This document shows, in pieces, positions 59,144 through 64,000 of a DNA stretch of 64,000 bases (positions within the stretch are counted from its first letter, which is position 1; each line of letters starts with the position of its first letter). The DNA is from CBDFHB01 sp965250115. Lineage in GTDB: Bacteria; Acidobacteriota; Vicinamibacteria; Marinacidobacterales; SMYC01. The translations under genes were made by a program, and so were the position numbers. The stretch covers positions 2,108,001 to 2,172,000 of the forward strand of contig CBDFNJ010000001.1 of NCBI GenBank assembly GCA_965250115.1, read 5' to 3'. A model generated the notes under the pieces. It was not told the origin of the DNA. It searched no databases and saw only the letters and a program-made list of their open reading frames with translations.

Positions 59144-59373
59144 TGCCTTGGTGCACAACTCGCGATCTCGGTCCACAATTGTCCTGTATTCGCGGATTCG
59201 AGGTTCCCTCTGAGCATTTTCAAACGCACTCAGCGGAAGTATGTGAAAAAGGATCGGGTGCAAGATTCTCAACACCATGACGGCGCTCGGGATGCCTGAT
59301 AGCGAGATGATCGGATGATGGGAGTCGGGGCCAAGCGAGCTCTCGGCCTCTATCGGAGTTGTGCACCAAGGCA
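59144..59373. mobile_element. 230-bp MITE derived from the IS5-type element
   Basis: Both termini of the 1087-bp element (TGCCTTGGTGCACAACTC) with about 115 bases from each side and the middle removed. The start (after SIFKR) and end (LNTMTALGMPDSEMIG) of the transposase are still readable. It could be moved by copies 1 or 2. There is no clear target duplication. Confidence 0.8.
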
Positions 59374-59438
59374 CCAAAGCAACGCCAGGTGACCTCATAC
59401 CGCGATCCGAACAACGGCCGAGACGCCGGGGCAAGTCG

Positions 59439-60779
59439 ATGGCATCGATGAGGGCTCCCGGACCGATTGACGCCGCAGGGCTCGGATGCGCGCTGGCCTA
59501 CGGTGTGCTGGCCTGGTTCGCCCGACAGCCGGGAGAGCCCGCGTTGCCCCTCTTTCTGGGCATCGCTGGCTGGACTTCCCTGCTGACGTTTGGCCTGTAC
59601 GCCTACCACCGTCGGCGGGCCGAGCCGTTTCCGGTGGGCCGCTTGATCGGCTGGGCCGTGGTCTTCCGCGTGTGCGGCCTGTTCGGCGGCCCGTTCTACG
59701 AGGACGACTTCTACCGGTACCTCTGGGACGCCTATCGCTTCGTTCAGGACGGCACCCCCTACGGCGCGGTGCCGGAGGCGTTCTTCACCGACCCCGGCGT
59801 GCCGGCGCCGTTCCAGCGGATTCTGGATCAGGTTAACCACCCGGAGCTACCGACCATCTACGGACCGGTGACCCAGCTCCTGTTCCTGGTGGGTTACGGG
59901 CTGCGACCCGGCAGCGTTGCGGCGCTGCAGACGACGCTCATCCTCGTCGATCTCATCACCATCGGGCTGCTGCTCCGCTTGGCCCCGGCGCGCGCGGTGC
60001 TGCTCTACGCCTGGTGCCCACTGGTGGTCAAGGAGATCGCCTTCACCGCGCATCCCGACGGCGCCGCCGTCTGCCTGCTGCTCGCGGCCATCGTGCTGGC
60101 GCGGCGAGACCGCTTGCGGGACGCAGCCGTCTGCCTGGCGTTGAGCGCCGGCGCGAAGGTGCTGGCACTGCTGCTGGCGCCGTTCGTGCTGGCGCGGGGC
60201 CGGCCGGTGCACTGGGCCGCGTTTGCGGGCGTACTGGCGCTACTGTACCTTCCCTTCGTCTGGCAGGGCAGCACCGACCTAGCGACGCTGGCGGTGTTCG
60301 CGCGGGAGTGGGAGTTCAACGCCGCCCTGTTCGGGCTGTTGACGCCGTTGATACCCGCCCCCGCCGCCAGACTTGTGTGTGGGCTGGCGCTGTGCGGTGG
60401 CCTGGTCTGGTACTACTTCCGCTACCGGCGATCCGCGTCCGGCGCCGTCCCCCGCGGTGACTGGATCTATGGTGCGCTACTCGCCCTGTGGCCGGTCGTC
60501 AATCCCTGGTACCTGCTCTGGCTGCTTCCCTTTGCGGTGGTCCGTCCGAGCGCGTGGGCCTGGACGGCGTCGGCAGCGGTGCTCCTTGCCTACGTGACCG
60601 GGATCAATCTGAACGACCTGCAGGTGCATCCCTTCGGACATCCGTCCTGGGTGCGCCCGGTGGAGTACGGCGTTATCCTGCTGGCGATGGGTTATGACAT
60701 GATCCGCCGGGTGCGCCTCGGCCCGGGCGACGGCGCGTCCGATGGCGTGGAAGGGCGGTCGCCGTGTACGCACGGATGA
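59439..60779 (+). CDS. GT87-like polyprenyl-mannose-type membrane glycosyltransferase
   Basis: A protein of about 446 residues with ten or so membrane helices. The first external loop carries GGPFYEDDFYRYLWDAYRFV, whose acidic pair is the expected catalytic site of GT-C enzymes, then QDGTPYGAVPEAFF. TIYGPVTQLLF and NPWYLLWLLPF are also typical of this group. ATG 59439 is chosen because upstream codons come from the IS5-type MITE; ATG 59448 is also possible. It overlaps the GT2 gene. A lipid-linked sugar made by that GT2 would be a logical donor. Confidence 0.72.
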   Translation: MASMRAPGPIDAAGLGCALAYGVLAWFARQPGEPALPLFLGIAGWTSLLTFGLYAYHRRRAEPFPVGRLIGWAVVFRVCGLFGGPFYEDDFYRYLWDAYRFVQDGTPYGAVPEAFFTDPGVPAPFQRILDQVNHPELPTIYGPVTQLLFLVGYGLRPGSVAALQTTLILVDLITIGLLLRLAPARAVLLYAWCPLVVKEIAFTAHPDGAAVCLLLAAIVLARRDRLRDAAVCLALSAGAKVLALLLAPFVLARGRPVHWAAFAGVLALLYLPFVWQGSTDLATLAVFAREWEFNAALFGLLTPLIPAPAARLVCGLALCGGLVWYYFRYRRSASGAVPRGDWIYGALLALWPVVNPWYLLWLLPFAVVRPSAWAWTASAAVLLAYVTGINLNDLQVHPFGHPSWVRPVEYGVILLAMGYDMIRRVRLGPGDGASDGVEGRSPCTHG

Positions 60780-61528
60780 CGGTCGGTGCGGTCGTGCCGG
60801 CGCGGAACGAGGAACGCAACATCGGTCCAGTCGTCGCCGAGCTGCTCGCGTTGCGCGACGGTCAGGGCGCGCGCCTAATCGACGATGTCGTCGTGTGCGA
60901 CAACGGATCCACGGACGCCACGGCGCTCCGGGCGAGCGAGGCGGGGGCGCGGGTGGTGCGCCAGGACGCACCTGGGTACGGCATCGCCTGCCTGACGGCC
61001 CTCGCAGCGCTCCACCCGGTCGATGTCGTGCTCTTCACCGATGGCGACCGGTCGTTCGAGGCGGCGCAGGGCGTCAGGTTGCTGGAGGTGATCGCCGGCG
61101 GCTCCGACCTGGCCATTGGATCCCGGGTGCTGGGGCGGATGGAACGGGGCGCCCTGTCAGTTCCGCAGATCGCGGGCAACCGGTTGGCTGGCTGCCTGAT
61201 CGGCTTGCTGTGGGGGCGCGTCGTGACCGACCTCGGTCCGTACCGCGCCATCCGCGCCGACGCGTTGCGGCGCCTCGACATGCAGGACCGGACCTACGGC
61301 TGGACCGTCGAGATGCAGATCAAGGCCATCCAGCACGGCCTGCGGGTCGTCGAAGCGCCGGTGGACGCCTTGCGGCGGCGCTTCGGCCGATCGAAGGTGG
61401 GGGGGACGGTTCGCGGGGTCGCTGGCGCCAGCGTCGGGATCTTGTCGATGATCGCCAGGCTCCGCTGGCGCCAGACGCGGGCCGCCCGCTCCTGGCGGCG
61501 CCGCCCGCGGGGGAAACCCGGCACGTAG
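60776..61528 (+). CDS. GT2 glycosyltransferase, dolichol-phosphate-mannose synthase-like
   Basis: A GT-A fold protein of about 250 residues. It begins VGAVVPARNEERNIGPVVAE, has CDNGSTDATALRA, and the metal-binding DxD as FTDGDRSF. The later VPQIAGNRLAGCLIGLLWG and GWTVEMQIKAIQHGLRVVEA are typical of polyprenyl-phosphate sugar synthases. It lacks the C-terminal membrane helices some relatives carry. ATG 60776 or GTG 60764; both overlap the 3' end of the preceding membrane transferase, indicating coupling. Together they could make and use a lipid-linked sugar. Confidence 0.82.
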   Translation: MTVGAVVPARNEERNIGPVVAELLALRDGQGARLIDDVVVCDNGSTDATALRASEAGARVVRQDAPGYGIACLTALAALHPVDVVLFTDGDRSFEAAQGVRLLEVIAGGSDLAIGSRVLGRMERGALSVPQIAGNRLAGCLIGLLWGRVVTDLGPYRAIRADALRRLDMQDRTYGWTVEMQIKAIQHGLRVVEAPVDALRRRFGRSKVGGTVRGVAGASVGILSMIARLRWRQTRAARSWRRRPRGKPGT

Positions 61529-61554
61529 GTAGCAAGCGGAACGGAAGGACAACG

Positions 61555-62418
61555 ATGACACGCACGCCGCACGCGCGAGGAAGATGCGCCTTCGACTCGG
61601 TGCTGTCTAGCTTGATTGGTCTCCTGGCGCTGGCCTCGGCGTCCTGTACGTCGCCGCCCGACGATCATTCCTGGGCCGACCACGACGCCGCCAGCAACGA
61701 GCGAATCGACCACCGCTACTGGCAGGCGCTCCTGGACATCTATCTGATCACCGATGACCCGTCCGGCGTCAATCTGGTCGATTACCGGGCGTTGCAGGCG
61801 AACGTCGCCGACCAGCAGCGTCTCGCCGTTTATCTCGACTACCTCCAGGGGCTCGATCCGAGGCGCTACGCGAAGGCGGAGCAGATGGCGTACTGGATCA
61901 ATCTCTACAACGCGCTGACCGTGCAGGTGGTCCTGGGCGAGTATCCCGTGGACTCGATCAAGCAGATCCACGAGGGTCTGATCCCCCTTCTGGGGCCGTG
62001 GGACGATGTCCACGCGACCGTTGCCGGAAAAGAACTGACCCTGAACAACATCGAGCACGACATCCTGCGGCCCATCTGGCGGGATAACCGGATCCACTAC
62101 GCCGTGAATTGTGCGGGCATCGGCTGTCCGAATCTGTCCCCGGAGGTCTATACCGCCGCCAACCTGGAGCGTATGCTCGATCAGGGCGCGCGGGAATACG
62201 TGAATCACCCGCGCGGCGTCGAGTTTCTGGACGAGGCGTTCGCCGTCGTGTCCAGCATCTACTACTGGTACCATGAGGATTTCGGCGGTTCGGACGCCGG
62301 GGTGCTCGCACACCTGCTGAAGTACGCGGACGACGAGCTGGCGGAGCAGCTACGAGGCTTCGACGGGTCGCTAGATCACGAGTACGACTGGAGTCTGAAC
62401 GCACCGCCCTGCCCATGA
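61555..62418 (+). CDS. DUF547 lipoprotein
   Basis: A 287-residue protein. ATG 61555 follows GGAAGGAC. A twin-basic start and hydrophobic stretch end at a lipobox (ALASASC), so it should be membrane-anchored outside. The DUF547 core is clear: QMAYWINLYNALTVQVVLGE, then LNNIEHDILRPIW and HYAVNCAGIGCPNLSPEVYT. The conserved histidine and cysteine in this domain suggest a papain-like or transglutaminase-like activity, but none is proven. It starts 26 bases after the GT2 gene, so it is the third gene of the operon. Confidence 0.85.
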   Translation: MTRTPHARGRCAFDSVLSSLIGLLALASASCTSPPDDHSWADHDAASNERIDHRYWQALLDIYLITDDPSGVNLVDYRALQANVADQQRLAVYLDYLQGLDPRRYAKAEQMAYWINLYNALTVQVVLGEYPVDSIKQIHEGLIPLLGPWDDVHATVAGKELTLNNIEHDILRPIWRDNRIHYAVNCAGIGCPNLSPEVYTAANLERMLDQGAREYVNHPRGVEFLDEAFAVVSSIYYWYHEDFGGSDAGVLAHLLKYADDELAEQLRGFDGSLDHEYDWSLNAPPCP

Positions 62419-62467
62419 CGCGTTCGTTCGGAACGCGAACGGCGGGACGGGGAGTCCCGTGAGGCGG

Positions 62468-63304
62468 TCAGAAGGTATCGAACGCGATACTCAGGCCGAA
62501 GCCGAAGATGCGGGACGCAGCGGTGTTCCGGCCGGCCACGACCTGCCCGAAGAACCCGTTCACGCTCACGACGTCGGTGACGTTGGCTAGCAGCCGTCCT
62601 CCCACGATGTGGCGGTCCTCCTGCAACTCGGGGAATCGACTCGGCGAGAAGCCGGGGCCGCCGATGTCGATCCCGGACGTGGCGTTGACCAGCCGGTAGT
62701 CGACGCTGAGCGTCACCACGTCGCCGACCGGAATGAAGGCGGCCAGGTTGGCGAAGATGTCCGCCGGGATGTCCAGTTCCGAGGTGCGGTACCGGTAGCC
62801 GAGCTCCGTGGAGAAGCCGAACCGGCGGGCGAACCGGCCGGCGATGATCGACGCCTCGGCCCCGCTGCCGCCGTCACCGATGGAGTTGAAGTAGCCGGTG
62901 TCGTAACGGCCGGCGGCGATCACGGCCCCGCGGAGCGCGACGCTCAGCGCATTGCCGACCAGCTCGTCAACCAAGCGCCACGTCACGGCGATGTTGGAAT
63001 CTACCAGGCCGCTGAGGCTTTCCTCCGGGGTCGGCCCGACCGGTCCCGGCACGAAGCTCCGGGCCCATCCCGACTGCACGTCGAGAGCCACAGCATCCGT
63101 GAGCGCGTAGTTGACGCTGATCCACACGGTGTTCTGCGACAGGTGTGCGCCGGTGGCTTCGAGTGGCCCCTTCACCTGTGTGGTCTGACGGTAGAACTCG
63201 GCGGCGTTCTGGTTCACGTACGACAGGTTGATGGTGCCAGTCCCCGGCTCGGCGATCCACGGCGTGCCCTGCGCCAAGGCTGTCTCGGCCATCAAGCACG
63301 CCAA
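62468..63304 (-). CDS. Outer-membrane beta-barrel protein, start lost to a MITE
   Basis: About 267 mature residues with alternating strands (TINLSYVNQNAAEFY, TVWISVNYALTDAVAL, SNIAVTWRLVDELV), ending in phenylalanine (GFGLSIAFDTF). It resembles MetA-pathway/transport-type barrels. The signal peptide end is visible (SALLACLMAETALAQ), but its first part is replaced by the IS1-like MITE at 63316. No ATG or GTG is seen in the sequence read into the MITE, and the TTG at 63304 would give only a stub signal, so export is doubtful. Probably a recent pseudogene. Confidence 0.6.
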   Translation of the reverse strand: MACLMAETALAQGTPWIAEPGTGTINLSYVNQNAAEFYRQTTQVKGPLEATGAHLSQNTVWISVNYALTDAVALDVQSGWARSFVPGPVGPTPEESLSGLVDSNIAVTWRLVDELVGNALSVALRGAVIAAGRYDTGYFNSIGDGGSGAEASIIAGRFARRFGFSTELGYRYRTSELDIPADIFANLAAFIPVGDVVTLSVDYRLVNATSGIDIGGPGFSPSRFPELQEDRHIVGGRLLANVTDVVSVNGFFGQVVAGRNTAASRIFGFGLSIAFDTF

Positions 63305-63315
63305 GAGCGCAGAGC

Positions 63316-63481
63316 GGTGCTTGCGCTGTTTACTGTTGGTAATGTGTACGCATCCCTTTGCAAAAAAGGCGCTTACGCTCCATTTAGCGCGCAGCGAAGG
63401 TCACGAACGCTATTTTGGCTGTAACTTAATGCACCGTAAAGTCTTAGCGTCATCTCACCAACACTTAATAGCGGAAGCACC
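63316..63481. mobile_element. 166-bp MITE with IS1-like ends, copy 2
   Basis: Left GGTGCTTGCGCTGTTTACTG, right (inverted) GGTGCTTCCGCTATTAAG, matching 21 of the first 25 bases to each other. The interior matches 20055-20219 closely. No open frame. Confidence 0.75.
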
Positions 63482-63687
63482 ACACTCGACGCGCTGCTTG
63501 AGTCCAACCTGCTCGGGACGGCTGCTGGACTTCGCACCAGCTTACACCTCTACCCCTGAGTAGAGCCGACGCCGGCTCTCAAAACGTCCTACATGAAGAC
63601 GACCACAACGTTCTGGTTGCAGGCAGTTTGCCAATCACATGCAGCTCAAGTTTATGGAAGGGACAACGCACCCAGACCAGCAACAGA
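63482..63687. other. Gap after the pyruvate kinase stop
   Basis: About 205 bases. A plus-strand tail (TLDALLESNLLGTAAGLRTS then stop at about 63558) could be the end of a gene cut by the MITE. No terminator hairpin is obvious. Confidence 0.35.
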
Positions 63688-64000
63688 TTACACGGGCTCG
63701 ATGCGGACGATGCGAAGCACATTGGTGGCGTCAGGTGTGCCAAAAGGCACCCCGGCAGTGATGACCACCGTATCGCCCGGCCCGGCGACTTCCTCAAGCG
63801 CAGCCGCAGCGACCGCCTTGCGCACCATTTCGTCGAAGTCCCGTACGTCCGCCGTATGTACGCTGTGTACGCCGTAGGTTAGCGACAGACGCCGTGCGGT
63901 TGCAAGTTCGGACGTGACGCCCAGAATCGGCTGCTCAGGGCGCTCGCGGGCGGCGCGCAACGTCGTCGACCCGGAGGTCGTGTGGGTTACAATGGCGGCG
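63688..64000 (-). CDS. pyk: Pyruvate kinase, C-terminal domain (runs off the window)
   Basis: The 104 residues visible form the C-terminal domain of pyruvate kinase, which makes ATP and pyruvate in glycolysis. Family blocks are AAIVTHTTSGSTTLRAARER, EQPILGVTSELATARRLSLT, and the ending GDTVVITAGVPFGTPDATNV then LRIVRIEPV. The frame is open to the window edge, so the catalytic part lies beyond it. Nothing suggests damage in the part seen. Confidence 0.88.
   Translation of the reverse strand, partial: AAIVTHTTSGSTTLRAARERPEQPILGVTSELATARRLSLTYGVHSVHTADVRDFDEMVRKAVAAAALEEVAGPGDTVVITAGVPFGTPDATNVLRIVRIEPV

Noticed and set aside
62419..62467. Hairpin CGGGACGGGGAGTCCCG between convergent genes as a terminator
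   Set aside because: The stem is short and no T-run follows on either strand, so termination cannot be supported.

Overview
The window is a GC-rich bacterial chromosome segment with a very heavy load of insertion sequences. By my tally about 15-16 kb of the 64 kb is transposon, MITE or transposon debris. The organism cannot be fixed from the sequence. Large VPS10/BNR-repeat secreted proteins, an S9 peptidase, a TonB-dependent receptor with a carboxypeptidase-like N-terminal domain, and a compact ccsA-hemA-hemC-hemD-hemL operon together fit an Acidobacteriota-like Gram-negative; this is an inference. The many IS copies and broken genes suggest relaxed selection, as in a host-associated or patchy-habitat lineage. 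I see no rRNA, tRNA or CRISPR array.

Layout. 1-9 kb: end of an IS1-like element, a VPS10/BNR protein, an S9 peptidase, a low-GC fucosidase lipoprotein and an intact IS256-type element with a target duplication. 9-16 kb: integrase and thioesterase remnants, an rve-transposase element with about 105-bp inverted repeats, a gutted SDR gene, a hydantoinase-racemase pair, a truncated PHP lipoprotein, an IS1-like MITE and an IS903-type element. 16-20.5 kb: type I restriction-modification locus with intact hsdM and hsdS but hsdR cut off by an IS. 20.5-29.1 kb: the best preserved block, with an iron-sulfur carrier, PHP phosphoesterase, Rieske protein, the heme operon and a peptide-binding lipoprotein, including three promoter candidates.

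29-40.7 kb: transposon-on-transposon territory. An ammonium transporter gene is split by an ISAzo13-type element, followed by a porin-like gene, nested ISL3 and 305-bp chimeric MITE insertions, then the tail ends of three defence-type genes (HNH nuclease, TrlF-like ATPase, type ISP restriction enzyme). 40.7-44.5 kb: two convergent membrane proteins of the glycosyltransferase/sugar-lipid kind. 45.6-49.4 kb: a tight operon of a 42-codon ORF, a SNF2 helicase and a SWIM zinc-finger protein. 50.7-59 kb: TonB receptor with a strong terminator, more IS debris and a second VPS10/BNR protein. 59.1-62.5 kb: an IS5-derived MITE, then an operon of GT87-like and GT2 glycosyltransferases with a DUF547 lipoprotein. 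The window ends with an outer-membrane protein that lost its start to an IS1-like MITE, and the C-terminus of pyruvate kinase.

The strongest novel signals are the transposon biology: a chimeric 305-bp MITE whose two ends come from different elements and which is present three times, a transposase family with exceptionally long terminal repeats, and A7-A9 slippery runs at the frame breaks of three unrelated transposases. Next come the 42-codon ORF/SNF2/SWIM module and the cluster of decapitated defence genes.
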